Of a stretch of DNA of 11,247 bases, positions 1 to 7,541 are shown piece by piece. Below the pieces are notes generated by a model, which worked only from the letters and a program-made list of their open reading frames with translations, was not told the DNA's origin and did no database searches. Origin of the DNA: Planctomycetota bacterium (lineage in GTDB: Bacteria; Planctomycetota; B129-G9); assembly GCA_030607235.1 (NCBI GenBank), contig JAUWEX010000018.1, positions 1 to 11,247 on the forward strand, read 5' to 3'. The stretch's first letter is position 1; each line of letters begins with the position of its first letter. The position numbers and the translations under genes are program-made.

Positions 1-1
1 A

Positions 2-43
2 CGCGCTCGCGTGCGGGCGAACCGAAATCAAGGTATAACATGA
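2..43 (+). CDS. ruvC: probable 3' end of ruvC (partial)
   Basis: Only about 13 codons lie in the window. The frame is open from base 2 and ends at TGA 41-43, translating as ARVRANRNQGIT. The stop overlaps the ruvA start codon as ATGA, which is the same arrangement seen between ruvA and ruvB. RuvC, the Holliday-junction endonuclease, commonly precedes ruvA in bacteria, and a basic C-terminal tail would suit it. The identity rests on gene order and the overlap, not on any recognisable motif. The upstream gene could be something else, or these bases could be non-coding. Confidence 0.35.
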   Translation, partial: RARVRANRNQGIT

Positions 44-672
44 TATCGCGAATAACCGGAAAACTCGTCGCAGTCGACGACCATAGCGCCGAAATAGCCG
101 CGGGCGCGATTACGTACCGCGTCCTCATCCCCAGCAACATCAACAAGCAGATCCTCTCCGCGCTCGGCGGTGAGGTCTCGTTGTTCACGTATCACTACTA
201 CGAAGGCTCCACCAAAGGCGGCAGCCTCGTGCCGCGCCTGGTGGGTTTCGTCGACGAAATCGACCGCGAGTTTTTCCTCGTCTTTACCGGCGTCCAGGGC
301 ATCAGCACCCGCAAGGCCCTCAAGGCCTTTGTCATGCCCATCGACAAAATCGCCGCCGCGATCGAAACCGGCGAAGCGCGCACACTCACCTCGCTGCCCG
401 GCATCGGCGCGCGCGCCTCGCAGAAAATCATCGCCGAACTCAAAGGCAAGTGCACCAAATTCGCGCTCAAGCGCCGCCTCGAACAGGTCTCCGAAACCGC
501 CGTCGAATCCGACTTCCGCGACGAGGCGATGGACGTACTAACACAGTTGCAGTACAAGCCCGTCGAGGCCGATCGCATAATCGAAAACGCGCTCCAGGCC
601 AATCCCGCGCTCGACAACGTCGACGACCTGCTCAGCGCGATCTTCAACCAGATGAAGGATAGTGTGAAATGA
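40..672 (+). CDS. ruvA: Holliday junction branch migration protein RuvA
   Basis: RuvA is the junction-binding subunit of the RuvAB branch-migration motor, which processes recombination intermediates in the cytoplasm. The 210-residue product has the family layout and usual length. It has an N-terminal OB-fold domain (about 1-65) opening MISRITGKLV, a helix-hairpin-helix pair (about 83-96 GVQGIST and 119-137 LPGIGARASQKIIAELKGK), a linker, and a C-terminal three-helix domain III (about 157-205) that would contact RuvB. The ATG at 40 is preceded by a weak AAGG, and no in-frame stop lies between base 1 and the start. I kept this Met because it matches the family N-terminus and forms the ATGA overlap with the preceding frame. 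Its stop also overlaps the ruvB start as ATGA (669-672), so translation is probably coupled and the subunits made together. Confidence 0.95.
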   Translation: MISRITGKLVAVDDHSAEIAAGAITYRVLIPSNINKQILSALGGEVSLFTYHYYEGSTKGGSLVPRLVGFVDEIDREFFLVFTGVQGISTRKALKAFVMPIDKIAAAIETGEARTLTSLPGIGARASQKIIAELKGKCTKFALKRRLEQVSETAVESDFRDEAMDVLTQLQYKPVEADRIIENALQANPALDNVDDLLSAIFNQMKDSVK

Positions 673-1706
673 GTGTCGAGAGAATCGTAAGCGCAACGCC
701 GCTGGACGCCGCCGAAGAAAAAGCCAACGTCAGCCTGCGCCCGCAGAATTTCGACGAATTCGTCGGGCACGCCGAACTGATCGAAAAAGTCGTCATCGCA
801 GTCAAGGCCGCCCGCACGCGCGGCGAGCAGGTCGACCACATCCTGTTTTACGGCCCGCCCGGGCTGGGCAAGACCTCGCTGTCGCACATCGTCGCCAACG
901 AAATGGGCTCCAAAATCTTCGCCACCTCCGGCCCCGCGCTGGTCAGGGCGGGCGACCTGATGGGCATCCTGACCAACCTCGGCGAGCGCGATGTCCTGTT
1001 CATCGACGAAATCCACCGCCTCAGCCCCACCGTCGAGGAACTCATCTACCCCGCGATGGAAGATTTTCAGGTCGACTTCGTCGTCGACAAGGGCGCCTTC
1101 GCCAAGACCGTCAAGGTGCCGCTCAAGCCCTTTACGCTGGTCGGCGCGACGACGCGCGCCGGGCTGCTGAGCGCGCCGCTGCGCGATCGCTTCGGCATCC
1201 ATCTGCACGTGGACTTTTACCGCCACGAAGACATCTGCAAAATCATCCGCCGCTCGGCCGGAATACTCCAGACCGAAATCGCCGACTCCGCCGCGGTCGA
1301 TCTTGTGGCGAGGTCCTCCCGCGGTACGCCTCGCGTGGCCAACCGGCTCCTTCGCCGCGTGCGCGACTTCGCGCAGGTTAAGGCCGACGGCGCGATAACC
1401 GCCGAGATCGCCGAGCGCGCGCTCAAGATGGAAGGCATCGACGAGCGCGGCCTGGACAATCTCGACCGCAAATTCCTGCGCACCATCATCGACTACTACT
1501 CCGGCGGCCCCGTCGGCATCGAGGCGCTCGCCGCGACGCTCAACGAGGAGGTTGACACCTTCGTCGACGTGGTCGAGCCATACCTGCTCAAGATCGGCTT
1601 TTTGCTGCGCACCCGCCAGGGCCGCATCGCAGGCCCCGAAGCCTACACGCATCTGGGCGTGGAAAATCTTTCCCCGCTCGACGGCGATCAGCCGGAATTG
1701 TTCTAG
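669..1706 (+). CDS. ruvB: Holliday junction helicase motor RuvB
   Basis: RuvB is the hexameric AAA+ ATPase that pumps DNA through the RuvA-bound Holliday junction. The 345-residue protein is full length for the family. Visible motifs are Walker A GPPGLGKTS (62-70), Walker B LFIDEI (110-115), sensor 1 GATTRAG (159-165), the arginine-finger segment LRDRFG (171-176), sensor 2 in RGTPRVANRLLRR (218-230), and a C-terminal winged helix (about 260-330) with VGIEALAATLNE and EPYLLKIGFLLRT. The ATG at 669 overlaps the ruvA TGA by the ATGA arrangement. No terminator-like hairpin with a T-run was seen after the stop at 1706, although the next gene has its own promoter. Everything needed for activity appears intact. 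Confidence 0.98.
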   Translation: MSVERIVSATPLDAAEEKANVSLRPQNFDEFVGHAELIEKVVIAVKAARTRGEQVDHILFYGPPGLGKTSLSHIVANEMGSKIFATSGPALVRAGDLMGILTNLGERDVLFIDEIHRLSPTVEELIYPAMEDFQVDFVVDKGAFAKTVKVPLKPFTLVGATTRAGLLSAPLRDRFGIHLHVDFYRHEDICKIIRRSAGILQTEIADSAAVDLVARSSRGTPRVANRLLRRVRDFAQVKADGAITAEIAERALKMEGIDERGLDNLDRKFLRTIIDYYSGGPVGIEALAATLNEEVDTFVDVVEPYLLKIGFLLRTRQGRIAGPEAYTHLGVENLSPLDGDQPELF

Positions 1707-1713
1707 CCCGCCA

Positions 1714-1741
1714 TTGCGCCGCGCGGTGATCCGCGTATAAT
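1714..1741 (+). promoter_or_regulatory. predicted sigma70-type promoter for the DUF401 gene
   Basis: The -35 candidate is TTGCGC (1714-1719) and the -10 is a perfect TATAAT (1736-1741), separated by 16 bases. Transcription would start near 1748 and give a leader of about 40 bases before the GTG at 1787. The -35 is weak. The position, in the 80-base gap between ruvB and the membrane protein, makes sense. Confidence 0.55.
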
Positions 1742-1786
1742 GTCCCACCCCGTAACCGACAATTCTGCTTGATGCGGATGTGAAAA

Positions 1787-3115
1787 GTGATCGAACTGCT
1801 GAAATTGCTCGCGGTGCTTGCGTTCATAGTGCTGCTCATCAATAAGACCAAACTCCATCTCGGCGTGGTGCTGCTGCTGGCGGCGGCGGCGACCGGGCTG
1901 ATTTTCCAGATCGCGCCCGCGGAGTTTTTCGACGCGGTTCTCGGCGCGCTGACCGACTTCAAGGATATCATGCTGGTCGTCCTTATCGCGCTGGTCGTGG
2001 TATTGAGCGTGGCGATGGAGGCGGACGGTTATTTCGGCCGGATGATTAAGGGCGTGTCGGCGGTGCTGCCTAGCAGACGCCTGCGGATGTCGGTGCTGCC
2101 CGCGTCGATCGGGCTGCTGCCGATGCCGGGGGGCGCGATCTTCTCCGCGCCGCTCATCGCCAGGGCCTCCGAGGGCCTGCCGCTGAGCGCCGACCAGAAG
2201 GGCGCGATAAACTTCTGGTTCCGGCACGTGTGGGAGTTCTGCTGGCCGCTTTACATGGGCGTGATCGTCTTCGGCAAGGAACTCTCCAAGATAGATCTCA
2301 CCCTCCGCGATGTCCTGCCGCTTCAGGCGATCCTCACGCCGACGATGGTTGTGGCGGGGATGCTTTTCTTGTTCCCTCGCAGTCTCGGCGCAAAGAAACC
2401 CGAGCATCACGCTGGATCCGGCGTGAAAAAGATACTCGCCGCCCTTGAGCCACTTATGCCGGTTGCCATCGTCGTGGCCTGCTATATCGGTGTCAGCAAC
2501 TTCCTGCCCTCCGCCCTCGACGCGCTCGGCTGCAACTTTCTCAAGTCTTACAAAGACCCTGCGCAGATAGCGGATCGCATCGCGTTCATCACCGGCCTTC
2601 TCGCCAGCATCGCGTACGTGATTCTGGTTTCGGGCCGCAATCGCCGCAGTGTCGTCAGAAACATCTTTCGCAGCCCCAGGACGCCGTCGATGGCGTTTAT
2701 GGGCGTGGGCATCGTCGTCTTCGGCGCGGTCATCGGCTCCCAGAGCGTAACGACCGGCATGGTGGAGTTTTTCCGGGAGTCCGGCCTTCTCTTGCCGGTC
2801 ATGGTCCTGCTGCCCTTTATCATGGGGCTCGTAACGGGGATCACTGTGGGCTACGTTATGATCGCGTTTCCGATAATCATCGGCCTGGTCTCGGCGGTCG
2901 GCGGGACTCCCACGCAAATGCTGCCGTACCTGATCCTGGCGTTTACGTCGGGGTTTATGGGCGTGATGCTTTCGCCGGCGCACCTGTGCCTGCTGGTGAG
3001 CCGCGATTATTTCAAGGCCAACCTGTTTCGGATGTACCGCTATCTCATCAGGCCGGTGTTGTTTACCTTCGGTGCGGCGCTGGGGTTGTTTTTCCTGTTG
3101 AGGTGGCTGCTTTAG
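1787..3115 (+). CDS. DUF401 family integral membrane protein, probable transporter
   Basis: The 442-residue product is very hydrophobic, with roughly 10 to 12 predicted spans (for example about 2-19, 22-42, 59-78, 101-125, 175-197, 222-245, 265-282, 302-320, 331-360, 380-405 and 418-440). Signature stretches are LPMPGGAIFSAPLI (111-124), FWFRHVWEFCWPLY (143-156), GITVGYVMIAFPI (351-363) and SGFMGVMLSPAHLC (388-401). I associate these with DUF401 proteins, which belong to the ion-transporter (IT) superfamily that includes the GntP and ArsB/NhaD-like carriers. The substrate cannot be read from the sequence; an organic anion is a reasonable inference. The start is GTG at 1787: an in-frame TGA sits at 1781-1783, so the frame cannot begin earlier. 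The ribosome-binding site is weak (GGA about 8 bases upstream). The gene ends 3 bases from a convergent small gene. Confidence 0.85.
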   Translation: MIELLKLLAVLAFIVLLINKTKLHLGVVLLLAAAATGLIFQIAPAEFFDAVLGALTDFKDIMLVVLIALVVVLSVAMEADGYFGRMIKGVSAVLPSRRLRMSVLPASIGLLPMPGGAIFSAPLIARASEGLPLSADQKGAINFWFRHVWEFCWPLYMGVIVFGKELSKIDLTLRDVLPLQAILTPTMVVAGMLFLFPRSLGAKKPEHHAGSGVKKILAALEPLMPVAIVVACYIGVSNFLPSALDALGCNFLKSYKDPAQIADRIAFITGLLASIAYVILVSGRNRRSVVRNIFRSPRTPSMAFMGVGIVVFGAVIGSQSVTTGMVEFFRESGLLLPVMVLLPFIMGLVTGITVGYVMIAFPIIIGLVSAVGGTPTQMLPYLILAFTSGFMGVMLSPAHLCLLVSRDYFKANLFRMYRYLIRPVLFTFGAALGLFFLLRWLL

Positions 3116-3118
3116 GCG

Positions 3119-3391
3119 CTACCGCGAATTGCCCAAAATCTGCTTGAGCGATTTGGAGACCGCCTGCTCTTTGGCGATGCGGCATTCTTCCATCTTGCGC
3201 CACTCGTCTTCTTTCCAGTCCTTCAACCGGCGCTTCATGTCGTGCCACTTCCGGATATTTTTGTCGATTTCGGACTTGTCGCAGGCGTAGATGTCGAGCC
3301 TCTCGCGCTCGGCGAGGAACGATATCAGCAGAATGATCACGCCGACCGTGGGCGCGAGCAGGCAACAAAAATATGCGAGAAAAGTCATCAT
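3119..3391 (-). CDS. small single-span membrane protein, function unknown
   Basis: This 90-residue protein is not one I recognise. It starts MMTFLAYFCC, has one hydrophobic span (about 3-26), and continues as a highly charged Lys/Glu/Arg/Trp-rich helix (about 27-85; KNIRKWHDMKRRLKDWKED lies in it). It is probably inner-membrane anchored with the charged tail in the cytoplasm. A GGAA lies about 9 bases before the start, which is a passable ribosome-binding site. The gene follows the FAD oxidoreductase on the same strand after a 77-base gap and may be the last gene of that operon. Its stop is 3 bases from the stop of the convergent DUF401 gene. An overlapping Arg-rich frame on the same strand looks like a shadow; this frame is preferred for its membrane span and natural composition. 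Confidence 0.65.
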   Translation of the reverse strand: MMTFLAYFCCLLAPTVGVIILLISFLAERERLDIYACDKSEIDKNIRKWHDMKRRLKDWKEDEWRKMEECRIAKEQAVSKSLKQILGNSR

Positions 3392-3468
3392 GCGTTCTGA
3401 TTCCGGTTGCCCCCCTCTGACTCATCATCGGCATTCTGCGGGCCGGTCTTTTGCCGGAAACTCGCGGG

Positions 3469-5073
3469 CTATTTCTTGTACCGCGCGACGATTGCCTCGG
3501 CGCTGCGGACGCCGTCGACGGCCGCGCTCATGATTCCGCCCGCGTAACCGGCACCCTCGCCGACCGGGTAGAGGTGCGGCGAAGTCGGCGAAGTGCGGCT
3601 TTCGGGGTCGCGCACGATCCGCACCGGCGAAGACACGCGCGTCTCCACCCCCAGCAGTACCGCCGGAGCCTTGGAAAAGCCGCCGATCTTGCGCTCGAAC
3701 ACCGCCAGCGCCGCTGCGATGGAGTCGCCCACGAACTCCGGCAGTATCTCATGCAGGTTCGCCCCGCGCGCGCCCAGCGGATACGAGCACTCAATCCTTC
3801 CCTCGCTTTCGCGCCGGTTCAGAAAATCCCCGACCTTCTGCGCGGGCGCGGTGTAGTCCGAGCCGCCCGCCTTGAACGCCGCGCGCTCCCAGATGCGCTG
3901 GAACGCCAATCCCGCCAGCGCGTCGTCGGGATGTCTCGCCGCGAAGGCGTAATCCTGTGGCGTAACCGCGACTACCAGCGCGCTGTTGGCGTAGCCCGAA
4001 TCGCGCTTGTACTCGCTCATTCCGTTCAGGCAAAGCCCGCCCGCCTCCGAGACCGCCGGAATCACCCTGCCACCGGGGCACATGCAAAACGAGTGCACCG
4101 CGCGCAAGCCCTTCGCGCCCGCGCGGCAGGTCAGCCGGTACTCCGCCTGCGGCAGGTCCTTGTGTTCGTGCCATGCCCCGTACTGGCTGCGGGCGATCAG
4201 CGACTGCGGATGCTCGATGCGCAGGCCCATCTGAAACGTTTTGGGTTCCAGCGCCAGCCCCGCGTCGCGTAGCGCCACGTAGGTGTCGCGGGCGCTGTTG
4301 CCCGTCGCGAGGATCGCCGCGCGCGTCGAAATCGTCTTTTCCGCTGTTTTCAAAACGACGCCGTCGGGCGCGAGTGCGATTTCGCCGACGCGGCAGCCGA
4401 AGCGGAACTCTCCGCCGAGCGCCTGGATCTTTTCGCGCATCCTTATCAGCACCCCGCGCAGTCGGTCTGTGCCGATGTGCGGCTTGGCGTCGTAGACGAT
4501 CTCCGCGGGCGCGCCGCACTCCACGAAGGCCGCCAGGGCCACGGCGATGCGCGGGTCTTTGCCGCCGGCGTATAGTTTTCCATCCGAGAACGTGCCCGCG
4601 CCGCCTTCGCCGTACAGCACGTTGCTGTCCGCGTCGACTTCGCGCGTCTTGAGGAACTCGTTGAGGTCCTCGATGCGCCTCTCGACCGGCTGGCCGCGCT
4701 CTAGTACGAGCGGCTCGTAGCCTCGTGCCGCCAGCGTCAGCGCGGCGAACAGCCCCGCCGGGCCTGCGCCGACGATTACCGGTCGGCCGCCGAGCGGTTC
4801 GTCGCCGGGGGCGATTTCCTGTTCGGGTGTCGGCTCGGGAAATTCGTGGCGTATCGCCTTGAGGCGCGATTCCACGTAAACGCGATCCGCTTCGACCTCC
4901 ACGTCTACGGTGTAGACGAAGCGCGGCTTGCTGCGGCGCGCATCGAGCGAACGGCGGACGATTGTAACGGAGTCGGGCACGAGTTTGTCGTCGAGGAGTC
5001 TCGCGATGCGTTCGCGGATGCCTGCGAAGTCCCGGTCGAAGTCGATAGCGAGGTTGTGGAGGCGTATTTTCAT
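3469..5073 (-). CDS. FAD-dependent dehydrogenase/oxidoreductase, COG2509 type
   Basis: This 534-residue flavoprotein has an N-terminal alpha/beta domain (about 1-80, with SVTIVRRSLDARRSKPRFVY at 35-54) of the type preceding the Rossmann fold in COG2509 proteins. The FAD-binding VIVGAGPAGLFAALTLAARG (99-118) follows, with LVLERG ending the second strand. A conserved YGEGGAGTFSDGKLYAGGKD block occupies 154-173, and a C-terminal FAD motif reads YPVGEGAGYAGGIMSAAVDG near residue 510. The reaction and substrate are not established for the family; no partner reductase or clear metabolic context is present here. The ATG at 5073 lies 27 bases after the rhomboid stop and has no clear Shine-Dalgarno, so it may rely on transcript context within the purF-rhomboid-oxidoreductase run. 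The length is normal and no damage is seen. Confidence 0.9.
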   Translation of the reverse strand: MKIRLHNLAIDFDRDFAGIRERIARLLDDKLVPDSVTIVRRSLDARRSKPRFVYTVDVEVEADRVYVESRLKAIRHEFPEPTPEQEIAPGDEPLGGRPVIVGAGPAGLFAALTLAARGYEPLVLERGQPVERRIEDLNEFLKTREVDADSNVLYGEGGAGTFSDGKLYAGGKDPRIAVALAAFVECGAPAEIVYDAKPHIGTDRLRGVLIRMREKIQALGGEFRFGCRVGEIALAPDGVVLKTAEKTISTRAAILATGNSARDTYVALRDAGLALEPKTFQMGLRIEHPQSLIARSQYGAWHEHKDLPQAEYRLTCRAGAKGLRAVHSFCMCPGGRVIPAVSEAGGLCLNGMSEYKRDSGYANSALVVAVTPQDYAFAARHPDDALAGLAFQRIWERAAFKAGGSDYTAPAQKVGDFLNRRESEGRIECSYPLGARGANLHEILPEFVGDSIAAALAVFERKIGGFSKAPAVLLGVETRVSSPVRIVRDPESRTSPTSPHLYPVGEGAGYAGGIMSAAVDGVRSAEAIVARYKK

Positions 5074-5100
5074 GGCTGGTTTCGGTGTCCGTGTCGGGTT

Positions 5101-5877
5101 CTAGTTGCGGTAATCGCGGCTGGCCTTTTTGAGGAAGTCGCGCTCTTCGTCGGTGAGCGAGGCGATGCCTTCGCGGTTGATCTTGTCGAGCAGTTCGTCG
5201 ATGCGCCGCCTTTTCCGGCGGTATTTGTCGGCCTCTCCGGCGGCCCGGCGTTGCTTTTGGGTTATCATGAATTTTTCCCACCAGGGCCGCGCCCGCAGGA
5301 ACGCCAGCCCCCACAGAGCGCCGCCGATGTGCGCCAGATGCGCCACACCTTGTTGCGTATCGGTAACCAGCAGCAGCATCGATATGCCGATGAGTATCCA
5401 CACGAAATAACGCGCCGGGATGAACCATATCTGCCGTTTGGGATAGTAATACGCAAACGCCATCAGCACCCCGAAGACCGCGCCGGATGCGCCGATGAGC
5501 GGGACGTCGGTGTGGCCTCTGAGCGCTGCAAGCGGCAGGTGGCACAAACTGGCGAAGACCCCCGCGGTGAAGTACAGCACGGCGAACGGGACGGATTTCA
5601 TGCTGCGCTCGACGTCTTTGCCCAGGATGAAAAGCGCAAACATGTTGAAAAGAATGTGCCCGAGGTCGCCGTGCAGAAACATGCAGGTGATGAACTGCCA
5701 CGGCCCGAAATGATCGATACTCAGTCCCAGCGCCAGCGTCATGTCGCGACCGACGAATTGCTGCACGATGAACATCGCGCCGTTGGCGATTAGCAACGCG
5801 AGGACCACCGGCGTCATTTTGCCGCCGAAGTTAAGCCTCAGTTGCGGTCGAGAGTATGACTGGTAGTATTGTTTCAT
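5101..5877 (-). CDS. rhomboid family intramembrane serine protease
   Basis: Rhomboids cleave transmembrane substrates within the membrane. This 258-residue protein shows the expected six-span core: the FLHGDLGHILFNMFAL motif (67-82), the catalytic serine in GASGAVFG (129-136, Ser131), and the catalytic histidine in AHLAHIGGALWG (179-190, His183). After the membrane core comes a basic linker (about 205-225, YRRKRRRID) and a short C-terminal segment, LLDKINREGIASLTDEERDF. That segment resembles the tail found on many bacterial rhomboids that ends in a TDEER-type helix. The start ATG is preceded by AGGAAAGG, a good ribosome-binding site. It lies 43 bases after purF and 27 before the flavoprotein gene, so co-transcription is likely. 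The natural substrate is unknown. Confidence 0.93.
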   Translation of the reverse strand: MKQYYQSYSRPQLRLNFGGKMTPVVLALLIANGAMFIVQQFVGRDMTLALGLSIDHFGPWQFITCMFLHGDLGHILFNMFALFILGKDVERSMKSVPFAVLYFTAGVFASLCHLPLAALRGHTDVPLIGASGAVFGVLMAFAYYYPKRQIWFIPARYFVWILIGISMLLLVTDTQQGVAHLAHIGGALWGLAFLRARPWWEKFMITQKQRRAAGEADKYRRKRRRIDELLDKINREGIASLTDEERDFLKKASRDYRN

Positions 5878-5920
5878 GCGCCTTTCCTGCGAAAAAATTC
5901 AGCGATATCAATCTTATCGG

Positions 5921-7408
5921 CTATTTTTTCGCGGGCTTGAAGGCAAACTCGCGCTGCGAGTCGCCGCGTTCGCGTTCGAGTGCCTCAAGCGTCTCCTCCG
6001 GGAGTTTGCCGGTCGGGTAGTCGCCGTTGAAGCAGGCGGTGCAGAAATCCGCGACATCGGGATTACCCTCGCGCACGGCCTTGAGCATCGACTCGTACGG
6101 CTGGTACAGCAGGTAGTCCGCGCCGATGAGCGCGCAAACCTCTTTGACCTGCCTGTCGCGCGCGATGAACTCGTGGCGCGTCTGCATGTCGATGCCGTAG
6201 ACGCAGGGGAACTTGAGTGGAGCCGAGTACGAGGCGAAATAGACCTTGTTGGCACCGGCGCTGCGGGCGATCTGGATGATTTCGCGCACGGTCGTACCGC
6301 GCACGATGGAGTCGTCGACGATAAGCACGTCCTTGCCCTCGAACTCGACCTGGATGGGGTTGAGCTTGTGGCGGACCTGCCGTCGCCGGTCGGTCGTGCT
6401 GGGCATTATGAAGGTGCGACCGATGTAGCGGTTTTTGACGAGGCCTTCGCGGAATTTCACGCCCAGTTTTGCCGCCATCGCCAGCGCCGCGGGGCGGGCG
6501 GACTCGGGCACGGGCATCACGACGTCGACCTTCAGGCCGGTCTTCTTCCACTCCTCCGCCAGGCGCTCGCCCAGCCGCAGGCGGGTCTTGTAGACGCTGA
6601 TCTTGTCGATGAAGGAGTCGGGCCGCGCGAAATAAACCCACTCGAATATGCAGGGCCTGTGGCCGGAGCGCTGGATCTGCTTGAAGTGCGTCTTGCGGTC
6701 CATGTCGATGAAGACGGCTTCGCCGGGCTGGATGTCGCGAGTGTTGTGGTAGTCCAGCAGGTCCAGAACGACCGATTCCGACGCGACACAGTGCGACATC
6801 AGGCCGGTGGGGCCTATGCGCTCGCCCATGATGATGGGCTTGATGCCGTATGGGTCGCGGAAAGCGACCATCCCGAAGCCCGCGATCATCGCCACGACCG
6901 AGTACGAACCCTGGACGCGGTTGTAGACGCCCTGCACGGCCTTGAACACGACCTCGGCGGTTATTTCGGGGGCGTCCTGCGAATCGAGTTCCCCGGCGAA
7001 GACGTTGAGTATCGCCTCGACGTCGCAGTACGAGTTGAGATAGCGGTGGTTTTTGTGGTAGAGTTCGTTGCGTAGCGAGTTGAAGTTTATCACGTTGCCG
7101 TTGTGGGCCATTGAGATGCCCCACGGCAGGTTGACCATGAAGGGTTGGGCGTCTTCGACGCTGCCGCTGCCGATCGTCGGGTAGCGCACGTGCCCCAGGC
7201 CCATGTTGCCGCTGAGCAGGCGCATGTTTTCGTGGTTGAACACGTCGCGCACCAGCCCCGCGCCTTTGGCCAGGTGAAACTTGTCACCGTCGTAGGTCAT
7301 TATGCCCGCGGAGTCCTGCCCGCGGTGCTGGATGGCCGTCAGGCCGTCGTACAACTCGCGGGAGACGTTGTCGGTGTCCCTGCCGATGATTCCGATGAAT
7401 CCGCACAT
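5921..7408 (-). CDS. purF: amidophosphoribosyltransferase (glutamine PRPP amidotransferase)
   Basis: PurF makes 5-phosphoribosylamine from PRPP and glutamine, the first committed step of de novo purine synthesis. The 495-residue product begins MCGFIGIIGR, so removal of Met would expose Cys2, the N-terminal nucleophile of the glutaminase domain. RYPT (75-78) and AHNGN (101-105) belong to that site. The phosphoribosyltransferase domain has the PRPP loop VLIVDDSIVRGTT (361-373). The frame continues 39 codons upstream, but that part is not PurF-like and Cys must follow the initiator Met, so the ATG at 7408 is chosen. Cys253 (RPCIFEW), Cys402 (FPCVYGID), Cys456 and Cys459 (FCTACFNG) match the four ligands of the [4Fe-4S] cluster of Bacillus-type enzymes, although there is no propeptide. 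The gene heads the leftward run of rhomboid and flavoprotein genes. Confidence 0.97.
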   Translation of the reverse strand: MCGFIGIIGRDTDNVSRELYDGLTAIQHRGQDSAGIMTYDGDKFHLAKGAGLVRDVFNHENMRLLSGNMGLGHVRYPTIGSGSVEDAQPFMVNLPWGISMAHNGNVINFNSLRNELYHKNHRYLNSYCDVEAILNVFAGELDSQDAPEITAEVVFKAVQGVYNRVQGSYSVVAMIAGFGMVAFRDPYGIKPIIMGERIGPTGLMSHCVASESVVLDLLDYHNTRDIQPGEAVFIDMDRKTHFKQIQRSGHRPCIFEWVYFARPDSFIDKISVYKTRLRLGERLAEEWKKTGLKVDVVMPVPESARPAALAMAAKLGVKFREGLVKNRYIGRTFIMPSTTDRRRQVRHKLNPIQVEFEGKDVLIVDDSIVRGTTVREIIQIARSAGANKVYFASYSAPLKFPCVYGIDMQTRHEFIARDRQVKEVCALIGADYLLYQPYESMLKAVREGNPDVADFCTACFNGDYPTGKLPEETLEALERERGDSQREFAFKPAKK

Positions 7409-7479
7409 TTCAAAAATAGCCTCACTCTTCTGGATTATGGCTGGAGACGGATGTCCGCTTGAAATGATATTATGCGCGG

Positions 7480-7507
7480 ATATTATCATAAACCCGCAGG
7501 ATTGCAA
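7480..7507 (-). promoter_or_regulatory. predicted purF promoter
   Basis: On the minus strand, TTGCAA (7507-7502) and TAATAT (7485-7480) are separated by 16 bases, a plausible sigma70-type promoter. It would give a leader of about 65 bases before the purF ATG at 7408. The motif GATATTAT occurs twice here on the plus strand (7466-7473 and 7479-7486), overlapping and following the -10, and could be an operator. Confidence 0.45.
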
Positions 7508-7517
7508 CAGAAATCGC

Positions 7518-7532
7518 CCAGGCAACGCCTGG
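7518..7532. repeat. short perfect hairpin upstream of purF
   Basis: CCAGGC (7518-7523), a loop of AAC, and GCCTGG (7527-7532) form a perfect 6-bp stem just upstream of the predicted purF -35. No T-run follows on either strand, so it is unlikely to be a terminator. It could be a regulator site or chance. Confidence 0.3.
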
Positions 7533-7541
7533 AGGCAATAG

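Noticed and set aside
198..1748. 516-codon minus-strand open frame over ruvA/ruvB
   Set aside because: It is antisense to two intact, motif-bearing genes. Long shadow frames are common in GC-rich DNA, and the translation has no family features.
1703..2983. 426-codon minus-strand frame over the DUF401 gene
   Set aside because: The translation is rich in His, Arg, Asp and Gln, typical of the reverse strand of a membrane-protein gene.
3063..3434. 123-codon minus-strand frame overlapping the 90-residue gene
   Set aside because: It is Arg-rich and runs into the end of the DUF401 gene; the overlapping 90-residue frame has a proper membrane span and a better composition.
3791..5701. 636-codon minus-strand frame across the flavoprotein and rhomboid genes
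   Set aside because: It lies in a different frame of two clear genes and its translation is almost all Arg/Gly/Pro/His low-complexity sequence.
5876..7075. 399-codon plus-strand frame over purF
   Set aside because: It is antisense to an intact PurF; the valine- and aspartate-rich translation is a reverse-strand artefact.
7409..7525. 39-codon N-terminal extension of PurF
   Set aside because: PurF needs Cys immediately after the initiator Met unless a propeptide is cleaved; this stretch covers the promoter and does not look like a propeptide.
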